This document shows, in pieces, positions 1-8,683 of a stretch of DNA of 56,157 nucleotides. The notes under the pieces are model-generated. The model worked only from the letters and a program-made list of their open reading frames with translations. It had not been told where the DNA came from and made no database searches. Positions within the stretch are counted from its first letter, which is position 1. Each line of letters begins with the position of its first letter. The translations under genes were made by a program, and so were the position numbers. Origin of the DNA: an uncultured Polycyclovorans sp. (lineage in GTDB: Bacteria > Pseudomonadota > Gammaproteobacteria > Nevskiales > Nevskiaceae); the NCBI GenBank assembly GCA_936928855.1, contig CAKZHZ010000008.1:1-56157 (forward strand). The letters are read 5' to 3'.

Positions 1-356
<356 letters not shown>

Positions 357-504
357 AATCTAACTGGAACAAGATGCAGCCAAGCCTAAGCCCAACTACA
401 CCCTAAGAGTCATCAAAATGGCCCATTACAGGCTACGTTGATACTCACTGTGTACAACTGTCACCAGCTGCGTACAGGAGCACCCACACAAATCACTTGT
501 TCGT

Positions 505-518
505 GCTGTTAAAGATCA
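505..518 (-). promoter_or_regulatory. boxA-like antitermination site in the rRNA leader
   Basis: On the minus strand this reads TGATCTTTAACAGC, close to the gammaproteobacterial rrn boxA core (TGCTCTTTAACAA). It lies about 150 bases before the 16S 5' end, where boxA is expected. It should recruit the NusB/NusE antitermination complex. The assignment rests on motif and position only. Confidence 0.7.
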
Positions 519-579
519 TCAGACCGCAAACCCGTTCCGCTTACCGCCAGATCCGCGTTTGCCGCTGCAAGGGCGGCGA

Positions 580-607
580 ATCTTACTCGCCTCCCGCCTT
601 GCGTCAA
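580..607 (-). promoter_or_regulatory. rRNA operon promoter (rrn P)
   Basis: The minus strand shows TTGACG (602-607), a 16-bp spacer and TAAGAT (580-585), followed by a GC-rich discriminator typical of stringently controlled rrn promoters. An A/T-rich stretch at about 635-660 sits where an UP element would lie. This is the only convincing sigma70-type promoter in the 388-bp gap between 16S and tyrS. The rest of the gap holds the transcribed leader and, near the tyrS stop, a short GAGGTC/GACCTC hairpin (670-689) without a U-tract, which is a doubtful tyrS terminator. Confidence 0.65.
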
Positions 608-744
608 CAACAAAGGTCAGAATGTCCTTCAAGACGCTGTTTTAAAAGTGTATTTTTAGAGCGCCGGAAGAGGTCCTCCGGAAGACCTCGCGCCGATCTC
701 GCTGACGTTATGCCCGGATGGTGAGCAAACAATAACCTCACAAA

Positions 745-1953
745 TCAAGTTGTCACCAGCGTCGCCAACGCAAAGCGCCGGCTCCCCACTTGCAGCAGAT
801 AGCGTGTCCCGGGCATGAGCATTCGCGTGCGGTCCTCGCACCGCTCCTGATCGACCCGCACGGCGCGCTGATCCACCATGCGCCCTCCTTCGGCGTTGCT
901 GGCGACCAGCCCTGCCTCTTTCAACACTCGCGGCAACGGGAGCCCCTCAGCGGGCGCCTGAATCGTGACCTCGGCGATGTCGTCGGGGAGCGCACCCTTG
1001 CTGAACTGCTCGATGAACCGCGTCTTGGCATGCTCACCCTCGGGCGCACCATGAAAGCGGTCAACGATCTCCATCGCCAGCTCCATCTTCACATCACGGG
1101 GGTTGCGCCCCTCTTCGACCCCCCTGCGAAGGGCCTGCAACTCTTGCAGCGGCCGGAACGACAGCAGCTCAAAGTAACGCCACATCAAGGTGTCCGAGAT
1201 CGACATCAATTTGCCGAACATATCGGAGGGGGGCTCGGTCAGCCCGACGTAGTTTCCGAGCGACTTGCTCATTTTCTGGACGCCGTCCAGACCCTCGAGG
1301 ATCGGCACCGTCATGATCACCTGCGGCCGCTGTCCAGCAGCGTGCTGGAGGTGCCGCCCGACAAGCAGGTTGAACTTCTGATCCGTCCCCCCCAGCTCCA
1401 CATCTGCCCTCAGAGCGACCGAGTCGTAGCCCTGCAGCAACGGGTAGAGAAACTCATGGATGGCGATCGGCTGCTGAGCGGCGTAGCGCTTGGCGAAGTC
1501 GTCGCGCTCGAGCATCCTCGCAACGGTGTGCTGTGCCGCGAGGCGCAACATCCCTTCGGTTCCCATGGAGTCCAGCCAGGACGAGTTGAACATCACCGTT
1601 GTGCGGTTCGGGTCCAGGATCTTGAAGACCTGCGTCTTGTAGGTCTCGGCATTTTCCAGCACCTGCTCACGTGTAAGCGGCTTGCGGGTCTCGTTCTTTC
1701 CGGTGGGATCGCCAATCATGCCGGTGAAGTCGCCGATCAGGAAAATGGCTTCGTGCCCCGCCTCCTGAAAGGCACGCATCTTGTTGAGCAGCAGGGTGTG
1801 CCCAAGATGGAGGTCCTTCGCGGTCGGATCGAAACCCGCCTTGATGCGCAGCCGCTGACCGCTGCTGCGGGCATCCCGCAACCGCGGTTCCAGCTCATCG
1901 CGGGGAAGAATTTCATCGGTGCCACGGGCCAGTTCGGCCAGGTCGAGCGTCAT
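745..1953 (-). CDS. tyrS: Tyrosyl-tRNA synthetase
   Basis: This class I aminoacyl-tRNA synthetase charges tRNA-Tyr with tyrosine in the cytosol. At 402 residues it matches the shorter TyrRS type common in beta- and gammaproteobacteria. The HIGH signature appears as HLGH near residue 50, and KMSKS is intact near residue 228 (KMSKSLGNY). The C-terminal ~60 residues form the S4 RNA-binding domain. The start codon ATG at 1953 gives the usual short N-terminus. It lies just upstream of the rRNA operon on the same strand, as in Pseudomonas, and is divergent from the M23 peptidase gene. Confidence 0.97.
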   Translation of the reverse strand: MTLDLAELARGTDEILPRDELEPRLRDARSSGQRLRIKAGFDPTAKDLHLGHTLLLNKMRAFQEAGHEAIFLIGDFTGMIGDPTGKNETRKPLTREQVLENAETYKTQVFKILDPNRTTVMFNSSWLDSMGTEGMLRLAAQHTVARMLERDDFAKRYAAQQPIAIHEFLYPLLQGYDSVALRADVELGGTDQKFNLLVGRHLQHAAGQRPQVIMTVPILEGLDGVQKMSKSLGNYVGLTEPPSDMFGKLMSISDTLMWRYFELLSFRPLQELQALRRGVEEGRNPRDVKMELAMEIVDRFHGAPEGEHAKTRFIEQFSKGALPDDIAEVTIQAPAEGLPLPRVLKEAGLVASNAEGGRMVDQRAVRVDQERCEDRTRMLMPGTRYLLQVGSRRFALATLVTT

Positions 1954-2156
1954 CGTTTTCAGGGTCGTTGAGGCGGTGGTGGCCCGGGTCGCCGGCGCAC
2001 ACTTCAGGCACTACCGCAGAAGGACTTGCAAACTGCTTGCAACAGAACGATTTTTATGGTTCCGTACCGGCTTAAGAATTACCAGAACCCGCCGTTCGAT
2101 TCTGCCTCCCCGAGTCTGGAAGTCCATGACTCGGCGAGTATTTTTTGAGTGTGTCA

Positions 2157-3500
2157 ATGACTTTAGATTATAGCCGACGTCGCAAGCGCCGCCTGCACCG
2201 CCCCCTGCTGATCGCCGCGCTCTGCCTCATCGTCGGCGCCGCGCTCATCTCCCAGGACGGCACCGCCAGCAAGTCCGGCACCCGAATCGTGACCGATGTG
2301 CCATCGGACGCCATTCTGCGAGATCGGAGCCAAGCCGCCAGCGCTGCAGGGCAGGAAGCGCTGCAGGCCGCCAGTACTGACGCCATTGAAGTACCGGAGG
2401 CCAGCGCCTGGAGCACCGTCACGGTACAGCGGGGCCAGACCTTCTCCACCCTGCTGGAGGCGCAGGGCATGCCCAAGGGGGACTGGCTCGCGGTATTGGC
2501 ACTGGGTGGCGACACCGACCGGCTGAAGCGGTTGAAGGTCGGCGACACGCTGCACTTCCGCATGTCGAATGACAGCCGACTCGAGGAACTGACCTACGAG
2601 TTTGACGAGCTCCGCACCCTGCAGGTACGCCGAATCGAGGGCAATCTGGAGGCCATCACGCTCACCGCCGATCTGGAGCGGCGCGTCACTCAGGCCCATG
2701 CCGCAATCGACAGCTCACTGTTTGCGTCGGGAATCGAGGCGGGACTGTCCAATCGGCTGATCATGGAAATGGCCGAGGTGTTCAGCTATGACATCGACTT
2801 TGCCCTGGATCTGCGCCGGGGTGATCGCTTCGCGGTGGTTTACGAAGAGCTCTACAAGAATGGCGAAAAACTGAGGGATGGCAACATCCTCGCTGCCGAA
2901 TTCGTCAACCAGAACCGCCGACTGCAAGCACTTCGACATGAGGACAGTGAGGGCCGCGGGGCGTACTACAACGCCAAGGGTGAATCCCTCCGCACGGCTT
3001 TCAAACGAACGCCACTGGACTTTGCCCGCGTCAGCAGCCACTTCAACCTGAACCGACGTCACCCCATTCTCAACACCATTCGTGCCCACCGCGGGGTCGA
3101 CTATGCCGCCGGTTCGGGCACACCGATTCGCGCTACCGGCGATGGCAAGGTGGTGTTCGTCGGCGTCAAGGGCGGCTATGGCCGCGTAGTGATTCTGAAA
3201 CATGGCAGTGCCTACGAAACCCTATACGCGCACATGTCGCGCTACCGCAGCGGCCTGAAAACCGGGCAGCATGTCAGTCAGGGTCAGGTGATCGGCTACG
3301 TCGGCGCCTCTGGCCTCGCCACGGCGCCTCATCTGCACTACGAGTTCCGTGTCAACGGTGTCCACAAAAATCCGCTGACCGTGCCATTGCCCCGCGCCAA
3401 CCCACTGAGCCGCAGCGAAATGGCTGCCTGGCAGCCACGGGCACAACAGTGGCTGGCACAGCTGGACGAGATGATGCAGCCCGCGGTCGCTGCACGCTGA
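2157..3500 (+). CDS. M23 family metallopeptidase with OapA/LysM-like domain (murein endopeptidase)
   Basis: This is a probable periplasmic, membrane-anchored zinc endopeptidase that cleaves peptidoglycan cross-links (MepM-like family). A basic N-terminus (SRRRKRR) precedes one membrane segment at about residues 15-32. An OapA/LysM-like module follows at about 85-140. The C-terminal LytM/M23 domain spans about 295-400, with the zinc ligands in HRGVDYA and HLHYEF. ATG at 2157 is preferred; an in-frame TTG at 2145 would add four residues, and neither has a strong ribosome binding site. It is followed 16 bp later by anmK, so cell-wall cleavage and recycling are paired. Confidence 0.9.
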   Translation: MTLDYSRRRKRRLHRPLLIAALCLIVGAALISQDGTASKSGTRIVTDVPSDAILRDRSQAASAAGQEALQAASTDAIEVPEASAWSTVTVQRGQTFSTLLEAQGMPKGDWLAVLALGGDTDRLKRLKVGDTLHFRMSNDSRLEELTYEFDELRTLQVRRIEGNLEAITLTADLERRVTQAHAAIDSSLFASGIEAGLSNRLIMEMAEVFSYDIDFALDLRRGDRFAVVYEELYKNGEKLRDGNILAAEFVNQNRRLQALRHEDSEGRGAYYNAKGESLRTAFKRTPLDFARVSSHFNLNRRHPILNTIRAHRGVDYAAGSGTPIRATGDGKVVFVGVKGGYGRVVILKHGSAYETLYAHMSRYRSGLKTGQHVSQGQVIGYVGASGLATAPHLHYEFRVNGVHKNPLTVPLPRANPLSRSEMAAWQPRAQQWLAQLDEMMQPAVAAR

Positions 3501-3516
3501 CGGTCGGGCAGCGCAC

Positions 3517-4611
3517 ATGCCGGCGTACTGGGCGGGCGCCATGTCCGGCACCAGTGTCGATGGTGTCGATGCAGTCGCCTGCGCTTTTGAGGGCGACCGT
3601 TTCGAGGCCGCCGTCGGGCACACCTTCGTCGCTTTCCCGGACGAGCTCCGCAACCGCCTCGTTGCGCTCCAGCAGAGCCCCGATGCTCCGCTCACCCTCC
3701 GCGAACTGGCTTCACTGGATCAGGCCGTCGCACAGGTCTACCTGGAAGCGCTGAAACCGCTGCACTCGCAATGGCCGCTGCAGGGGATCGGCATGCATGG
3801 CCAAACCCTGTTTCATGATCCCGACGGCCTTGCGACCAGCCTGCAGATCGGCAACCCGCATGTCCTCGCTTCCCGCTTCGACTGTCCCGTGGTTGCCGAC
3901 TTCCGTCGTGCCGACATGGCCGAGGGTGGCCAGGGGGCACCGCTGGCCCCGGCCTTCCATCGGGCGCTGTGGCACCAGGCGGGACACACCGTCTGCGTGG
4001 TCAATCTTGGAGGTATCGCCAATATCACGGTGCTGCATGCGGATGGCACTGTCAGCGGCCATGACCTCGGCCCCGCCAACGCCCTGATGGATGCCTGGTG
4101 TCAGCAGCATTGCGGCACTCCCTTTGATCGGGATGGTGCCTGGGCGGCCTCCGGCCGCATCGATACCGCGTTGTTCGACGCCCTGGCTGCAGACCCCTGG
4201 TTCGCTCAACCGCCGCCCCGCAGCACCGGTCGCGGTCAGTTCAACCTGCACTGGATGAAGCGTCGCGCCCCACCGGAGCGGCAACTCCCCCCGGAGACGG
4301 TCCAGCGCACCTTGCTCGAACTCACCGCATGGCTGGTCGCGGAAGCTGTTCAGCCCCACGCAGGCCCGCTGCTGCTCTGTGGCGGCGGAGCCCACAATCA
4401 GTTGTTGTGCCAACGCATTGCGGAGCGCCTGCCCGGGCACAGCGTCGAGGACACGGGGCGACACGGTGTATCACCGCAATGGGTGGAGGCCGCCGCCTTT
4501 GCCTGGCTGGCACAGGCGCGCCTGACCTATCGCGACAGCGGACTCCCCTCCGTCACAGGCGCACGCCGCGCCACGCTGCAGGGGGTGGTGGCACGCCCTG
4601 CAACTGGCTAG
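3517..4611 (+). CDS. anmK: Anhydro-N-acetylmuramic acid kinase
   Basis: The enzyme phosphorylates and opens 1,6-anhydro-MurNAc from peptidoglycan turnover, giving MurNAc-6-phosphate in the recycling pathway. At 364 residues it has the normal family length. The N-terminal GAMSGTSVDGVDAV phosphate-binding segment is intact, and NLGGIANIT and the LCGGGAHN segment of the ASKHA fold are present. It follows the M23 endopeptidase gene after 16 bp in a likely two-gene unit and ends 9 bp from the convergent erpA stop. Confidence 0.96.
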   Translation: MPAYWAGAMSGTSVDGVDAVACAFEGDRFEAAVGHTFVAFPDELRNRLVALQQSPDAPLTLRELASLDQAVAQVYLEALKPLHSQWPLQGIGMHGQTLFHDPDGLATSLQIGNPHVLASRFDCPVVADFRRADMAEGGQGAPLAPAFHRALWHQAGHTVCVVNLGGIANITVLHADGTVSGHDLGPANALMDAWCQQHCGTPFDRDGAWAASGRIDTALFDALAADPWFAQPPPRSTGRGQFNLHWMKRRAPPERQLPPETVQRTLLELTAWLVAEAVQPHAGPLLLCGGGAHNQLLCQRIAERLPGHSVEDTGRHGVSPQWVEAAAFAWLAQARLTYRDSGLPSVTGARRATLQGVVARPATG

Positions 4612-4620
4612 CTGTCCGCT

Positions 4621-4968
4621 TCAGACCGAAAAAGAGTTTCCGCAGCCGCAGGTCGTGCTGGCGTTGGGGTTGCGAATCACGAACTGCGCCCCTTGGACAT
4701 CTTCCTTGTAGTCAATCTCGGCGCCCTGCAGATACTGCACGCTCATGGCATCGACCAGCAGCATGACGCCGTTCTTCACCACCACGGTGTCATCAGCCTC
4801 AACGGTATCGTCGAACTTGAACCCGTACTGGAACCCGGAGCAGCCGCCGCCACTGACGAACACACGGAGCTTCTGACTGGGGTCAGGCTCCTCATCCAGC
4901 AAGGTCCGCACCTTGTTGGCAGCAGCATCGGTAAACACCACCGGGACTTCGTCTTCAACCACGCTCAT
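4621..4968 (-). CDS. erpA: Iron-sulfur cluster insertion protein ErpA
   Basis: This A-type carrier delivers [4Fe-4S] clusters to apoproteins. The 115-residue protein starts at MSVVEDEV (ATG at 4968). A longer open frame upstream is not supported, because the family begins here. The three conserved cysteines are visible in GGGCSGFQY and in the C-terminal CGCGNSFSV. It is transcribed with the bactofilin gene, whose stop is 25 bp upstream, in a run that also includes the DUF6776 and argC genes. Confidence 0.96.
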   Translation of the reverse strand: MSVVEDEVPVVFTDAAANKVRTLLDEEPDPSQKLRVFVSGGGCSGFQYGFKFDDTVEADDTVVVKNGVMLLVDAMSVQYLQGAEIDYKEDVQGAQFVIRNPNASTTCGCGNSFSV

Positions 4969-4993
4969 CACACTCTCCAATCGCGCTGGGACA

Positions 4994-5476
4994 TCACCCT
5001 CCCAGCTTGGACACCGCACCGCCCGCCGGGAGTTCCGAAGCGGGCACCGCGTCATTCCCGGCGACCGGTTTGGCGCTACCCACGGGGGCCAGCGCATCAC
5101 CAGATTCATGCACCAGCTGACCATTGACGGTCGCGCCAGCTTCCATCTCGAGGATCTTGTAGTACACGTTGCCGTTGACCCTGGCCTTGGACGACAGGCG
5201 GATACGCTCCGCAGCGTGAACGTCGCCCACCACCGCACCATTCAAGACAATATTGGGGACACGCACGTCGCCTTCAATCATGCCGCTATCACTGACCGAC
5301 AAGGAGGCGCTCTTGTCGCTGCTGGCCACCACCTTGCCCTTGACCTTGCCATCCACGTGGAGTCCGCCGGTGAAACGGACATCACCCGCGATCTCCGTCT
5401 GGCGGCCCACCAGGGTATCGACGGCCGTCGTGGTTGGCTTGGCCGGGTTGGGGCCACTCCCAAACAGCTTGCTCAT
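4994..5476 (-). CDS. Bactofilin (polymer-forming cytoskeletal protein)
   Basis: This is a bactofilin-family protein (DUF583) that self-assembles into filaments without nucleotide and helps to localise cell-wall or envelope enzymes. At 160 residues, a short disordered N-terminus (about 1-25) leads into a right-handed beta-helix rich in G-D-V and V-x-G repeats (about 25-125), followed by a low-complexity tail. A good ribosome binding site (AGGAGT) precedes ATG at 5476. Its position between a DUF6776 protein and erpA, with cell-wall genes across the strand, is consistent with an envelope role. Confidence 0.92.
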   Translation of the reverse strand: MSKLFGSGPNPAKPTTTAVDTLVGRQTEIAGDVRFTGGLHVDGKVKGKVVASSDKSASLSVSDSGMIEGDVRVPNIVLNGAVVGDVHAAERIRLSSKARVNGNVYYKILEMEAGATVNGQLVHESGDALAPVGSAKPVAGNDAVPASELPAGGAVSKLGG

Positions 5477-5500
5477 GTTCCACTCCTGATGACGGGCCGG

Positions 5501-6241
5501 CTAGCCTGATGCCAGGGCCCGCGCCCAATCGAAGGCTTCCTCGACCGGGCCGGCTCCCCCTTCCGGCTGCAAGGTGACACGCAGACGGCGGGGCTTGAAT
5601 CCAGGCGGCAGCGTCAGCACGCCGTCGAACTCCTGAAAATACTTGAACGAAAATACCAGATTCTCGCCAACGCCTTGCGACAATTGTGCCAAGGCCAACG
5701 ATTCGGTCTTCCCCTCGCGCAAGCCCTCCACCACCACCTGCAGGTGCCCGGATACGCTGCGCTCGTTGCGAACCGACTGGATCAGCACCAGCTCGTACCG
5801 AAACTGCGGGCCGTTGCCGGTTGCTTCGAGTTTGGCGCTGTAGACCCGCACGCCGGCGCGGGTTGCCTCCGGCGACACGATGCCTCGGTAGAACGCCACC
5901 TGCTCTCGCAGATCCAGCACCTCCGCCTGCAGGGCATCCAGAGCACCACGCACATGCCCGCAGGTCTGACTGTCGATCTCCTGAGAGCGCTTCACGTAGG
6001 CAAGCTCGTCTCGCAACTGTTCCGCCTCGCCGCGCGCTGCGCGCAGTGCGCGGGTCAAATCACGTCGCGCCTCCTGCAGGTTCTCCACCTCCAGGCGCGC
6101 CCGCTCGAACTCGCTCACGGTCGTGGCGCGGGTGTAGGCATAAAGCGCCCAGGTGCCGACAGCCAGCAGCCCCACCGCCAAGGCCACCAGCGCCGCACGC
6201 AGGCCGGGACGGTGACGCTGAACGACGATCTTGTGTTGCAT
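5501..6241 (-). CDS. DUF6776 family membrane protein with coiled coil
   Basis: The function of this 246-residue protein is unknown. A basic N-terminus is followed by one membrane segment (about 15-34), a charged coiled coil (about 42-115) and a beta-rich C-terminal domain, giving a single-pass inner-membrane topology with the bulk in the periplasm. The start overlaps the argC stop by one base (TGATG), implying translational coupling. Proteins of this type neighbour bactofilin in gammaproteobacteria, so a role with the bactofilin scaffold is a reasonable inference. Confidence 0.75.
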   Translation of the reverse strand: MQHKIVVQRHRPGLRAALVALAVGLLAVGTWALYAYTRATTVSEFERARLEVENLQEARRDLTRALRAARGEAEQLRDELAYVKRSQEIDSQTCGHVRGALDALQAEVLDLREQVAFYRGIVSPEATRAGVRVYSAKLEATGNGPQFRYELVLIQSVRNERSVSGHLQVVVEGLREGKTESLALAQLSQGVGENLVFSFKYFQEFDGVLTLPPGFKPRRLRVTLQPEGGAGPVEEAFDWARALASG

Positions 6242-7272
6242 CAGGGCGCCAGTGGCGGTGCATCCAGGCCCAGCGTCTCCTCAAGGCCGAACATGACGTT
6301 GAGGTTCTGCACGGCCTGCCCGGACGCGCCCTTGACCAGATTGTCGATCACCGACAGCACCACCACCGTCTGGCCGTCCGGGGCCAGATGCGGCGCCAAC
6401 CGGCAGGTGTTGGCAGCACGCACGCTGCGCGTCTCCGGATGGCTTCCAGCCGGCATGACATCAACGAACGGCTCGCTGGCGTAGTGCTGCTCGAACATCG
6501 CCTGCAAGTCCAGCCCGGGCTCGGTCAGCCGGGCATAAACCGTCGCATGGATGCCGCGGATCAGCGGCAGCAGGTGGGGCACGAAGGTTACGCCGACGGG
6601 CGCCCCGGCCATGATCGTCAGCCCTTGGGCAATTTCCGGCCAGTGCCGATGCCCGGGGACCCCGTAGGCCTTGAAACTGTCGGCCACCTCACAAAAGAGC
6701 GAACCGATCTTGGCTTCACGCCCAGCGCCACTGGCGCCGGACTTGCAGTCGGCTATCACGCCGTCACGATGGATGGCCTCTGCCTGCAGCAGCGGCTTCA
6801 GCGCCAGCTGCACGGCCGTCGGGTAGCACCCCGGGTTGGCAACCACCCGCGCATGCCGGAGGGCCTCCCGGTGCATCTCGGGCAGCCCGTAGACAGCTTC
6901 CGCCAACAGGTCGGTACACGCATGCGGCATGCCGTACCACTGGCTGAAAACCGCCGGATCCTTCAGGCGGAAATCCGCCGACAGATCGATGACGCGCACG
7001 CCAGCCGCCACCAGATCTGGCGCCATCTTCATGGCTGTGCCGTGCGGCGTGGCGAAGAACACAGCATCGCAGGCAGCCAATTCCGATGGATCCGGCTCGC
7101 TGAAACACAGGTCGGTGAAACCGCGCAGGTGCGGAAAATAGGTGTCCGCACGCATGCCCGCCTCTTTACGCGAGGTCAGCACCCGCAGATCGACCTGGGG
7201 ATGCGCGGCCAACAGCCGCAAGAGTTCGGCACCGGTGTAGCCGGTGCCGCCGACGATACCGATTTTGATCAT
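6241..7272 (-). CDS. argC: N-acetyl-gamma-glutamyl-phosphate reductase
   Basis: It catalyses the NADPH-dependent third step of arginine biosynthesis, reducing N-acetylglutamyl-5-phosphate to the semialdehyde. The 343-residue protein starts at MIKIGIVGGTGYTG (ATG at 7272); upstream in-frame codons are rejected because the Rossmann GxxGYTG motif should lie at the very N-terminus. The catalytic cysteine is in VANPGCYPTA. It heads the four-gene minus-strand run argC, DUF6776, bactofilin, erpA, and is divergent from hemJ with a 62-bp gap. Confidence 0.97.
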   Translation of the reverse strand: MIKIGIVGGTGYTGAELLRLLAAHPQVDLRVLTSRKEAGMRADTYFPHLRGFTDLCFSEPDPSELAACDAVFFATPHGTAMKMAPDLVAAGVRVIDLSADFRLKDPAVFSQWYGMPHACTDLLAEAVYGLPEMHREALRHARVVANPGCYPTAVQLALKPLLQAEAIHRDGVIADCKSGASGAGREAKIGSLFCEVADSFKAYGVPGHRHWPEIAQGLTIMAGAPVGVTFVPHLLPLIRGIHATVYARLTEPGLDLQAMFEQHYASEPFVDVMPAGSHPETRSVRAANTCRLAPHLAPDGQTVVVLSVIDNLVKGASGQAVQNLNVMFGLEETLGLDAPPLAP

Positions 7273-7334
7273 GACAGCCACATTCCTGACAGTGGGCGGC
7301 AATAATACCGGCCATTCCCGATTGGAGCGTTGCC

Positions 7335-7751
7335 ATGCTGTGGCTCAAGGCTTTCCATGTGATTTTCATGGTGACCTGGTTCGCCGGGCTGTTTTACCTG
7401 CCCCGGCTGTTCGTCTACCACACCCAGGTCCGCGACCCTTCAGGCCATGAACGCTTCTGCGTCATGGAACGCAAGCTCTACGCCATCACCACCATCGGCA
7501 TGGTACTGACCTGGGTTTTCGGCCTGGCCCTGATCTGGCAAGTGCCGGGATACCTGCAGATGGGCTGGCTGCACGCCAAGCTCACCCTGGTACTGCTGCT
7601 ATCGGGCTACCACGGGTGGCTCAAGTCCCACGTGCGAGCGTTCGCCGCGCAACGCAACACGCGTAGCGAGCGGTACTACCGAATCATCAACGAAGTTCCC
7701 GCCGTGGTGCTGGTGGCGGCCGTCATCCTGGTCATCGTCAAGCCCTTCTGA
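7335..7751 (+). CDS. hemJ: Protoporphyrinogen oxidase HemJ
   Basis: This inner-membrane protein oxidises protoporphyrinogen IX to protoporphyrin IX in heme synthesis (HemJ/UPF0093 family). At 138 residues with four hydrophobic segments it has the standard family length. The conserved N-terminal histidine (KAFHVIFM) and the WFAGLFYLPRLFVYH segment are present. It is convergent with the bacterioferritin gene, 25 bp away, so two genes concerned with heme and iron meet tail to tail. Confidence 0.93.
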   Translation: MLWLKAFHVIFMVTWFAGLFYLPRLFVYHTQVRDPSGHERFCVMERKLYAITTIGMVLTWVFGLALIWQVPGYLQMGWLHAKLTLVLLLSGYHGWLKSHVRAFAAQRNTRSERYYRIINEVPAVVLVAAVILVIVKPF

Positions 7752-7776
7752 CCGCCGCCCTTCGCACATCGCCGCG

Positions 7777-8259
7777 TCAGCTCGCGCTGGGCGGTTCAAC
7801 CTGCAGCTGGCAGTAGTTCTGCACCCCGATGGTCTCGATCAGCTTGAGTTGCTCTTCGATGAAGTCGATGTGCTCTTCCTCGCTCTCCTGGATCGCCACC
7901 AGGATCTCGCGGGTCACGTAGTCCTTGACCTGCTCGCAGTAGGCGATGGCCTCCTTGTAGAGCGGGTGAGCCTCCAGCTCGAGCCTCAGGTCGCAGGCCA
8001 GCACTTCCTCAATGTTTTCACCGATGTAAAGCTTGCCCAGATCCTGCAGGTTGGGCAGCCCCTCCAGAAACAGGATGCGGGCAATGAGCTTGTCCGCATG
8101 CTTCATCTCATCAATGGACTCGTGATACTCGTACTTGCCGAGTTTACGAAGCCCCCAGTTGTCCAGCATGCGCGCATGCAGGAAGTACTGGTTGATCGCG
8201 GTCAGCTCGTTCTTGAGCGCGAGATTGAGGTATTCGAGAACTTTGGCGTCGCCGCGCAT
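7777..8259 (-). CDS. bfr: Bacterioferritin
   Basis: This is a 24-mer iron-storage ferritin that binds heme between subunits. The 160 residues align without gaps to E. coli Bfr. The heme-ligand methionine is present at position 52 (DEMKHAD). The di-iron ligands are Glu18, Glu51, His54, Glu94, Glu127 and His130, so both heme binding and ferroxidase activity are expected. The ribosome binding site is CAGGAG. Its partner ferredoxin gene bfd lies directly upstream on the same strand with its own promoter. Confidence 0.97.
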   Translation of the reverse strand: MRGDAKVLEYLNLALKNELTAINQYFLHARMLDNWGLRKLGKYEYHESIDEMKHADKLIARILFLEGLPNLQDLGKLYIGENIEEVLACDLRLELEAHPLYKEAIAYCEQVKDYVTREILVAIQESEEEHIDFIEEQLKLIETIGVQNYCQLQVEPPSAS

Positions 8260-8286
8260 GATCGGCTCCTGGCGAAATGTGCGCGC

Positions 8287-8315
8287 AGGATACCGCGGCG
8301 CTCAATTACAAGCAA
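8287..8315 (-). promoter_or_regulatory. Candidate sigma70 promoter of bfr
   Basis: The minus strand shows TTGCTT (8310-8315), a 17-bp spacer and TATCCT (8287-8292), within an A/T-rich island unusual for this GC-rich window. The predicted start site is about 20 bases before the bfr ATG. It is a motif match only. Confidence 0.45.
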
Positions 8316-8366
8316 TTGATTTATATGTATTTTTTAACGATTGCGCGTCTGATTCGCAACCGCACT

Positions 8367-8585
8367 TCAGGCCGCAACCGGCATCCCTTGCTGGGGCCCC
8401 GGCAAAAGCGACAACGGCGCCGGCGGCAAGCGGTCCATCAGCACCTCCCGCGCCATCGGCACGCACTTGCCACAGCAGGTGCCCACCCCCAGGTGGCGGG
8501 TCAGGTCGCGTAGGCTGACAACGCCCTCATCCACCGCCTGGTGGATCCGCTTTTCCGATACCGCTTTGCAGACGCACACGATCAT
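8367..8585 (-). CDS. bfd: Bacterioferritin-associated ferredoxin
   Basis: This small [2Fe-2S] protein of the BFD-like/NifU-middle family reduces ferric iron in bacterioferritin to release it. At 72 residues it shows the expected four cysteines: two in the N-terminal MIVCVCKA and two in TCCGKC. The start follows from the family N-terminus. No Shine-Dalgarno sequence lies upstream, and the Fur-box promoter places the transcription start at about the ATG, so the message may be leaderless. Confidence 0.95.
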   Translation of the reverse strand: MIVCVCKAVSEKRIHQAVDEGVVSLRDLTRHLGVGTCCGKCVPMAREVLMDRLPPAPLSLLPGPQQGMPVAA

Positions 8586-8591
8586 GCTGCG

Positions 8592-8622
8592 ATGTTAAAA
8601 GCCAATGAGAATGATTGTCAAT
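8592..8622 (-). promoter_or_regulatory. bfd promoter overlapped by a Fur box
   Basis: On the minus strand, TTGACA (8616-8621), an 18-bp spacer and TAACAT (8592-8597) form a near-consensus promoter. A Fur-box-like 19-mer (8604-8622, reading ATTGACAATCATTCTCATT on the minus strand) covers the -35 element and most of the spacer. Fe-Fur should therefore repress bfd when iron is replete, as known for bfd in other gammaproteobacteria. Confidence 0.75.
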
Positions 8623-8637
8623 AGTTACCCAGGACCC

Positions 8638-8664
8638 AAAAAAGGGCCCGTTGAACAGGGCCCT
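8638..8664 (-). terminator. Rho-independent terminator after the outer-membrane protein gene
   Basis: On the minus strand a 7-bp perfect stem (AGGGCCC and GGGCCCT, 8-base loop) is followed by a run of T. It lies 20 bp beyond the stop of the gene at 8684-9451 and insulates bfd from it. Confidence 0.9.
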
Positions 8665-8683
8665 CTTGCACCACATCTGACCG

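Noticed and set aside
4583..4611. Sigma54 promoter (TGGCAC motif)
   Set aside because: The GC and GG elements have the wrong spacing and the site lies inside the end of anmK.
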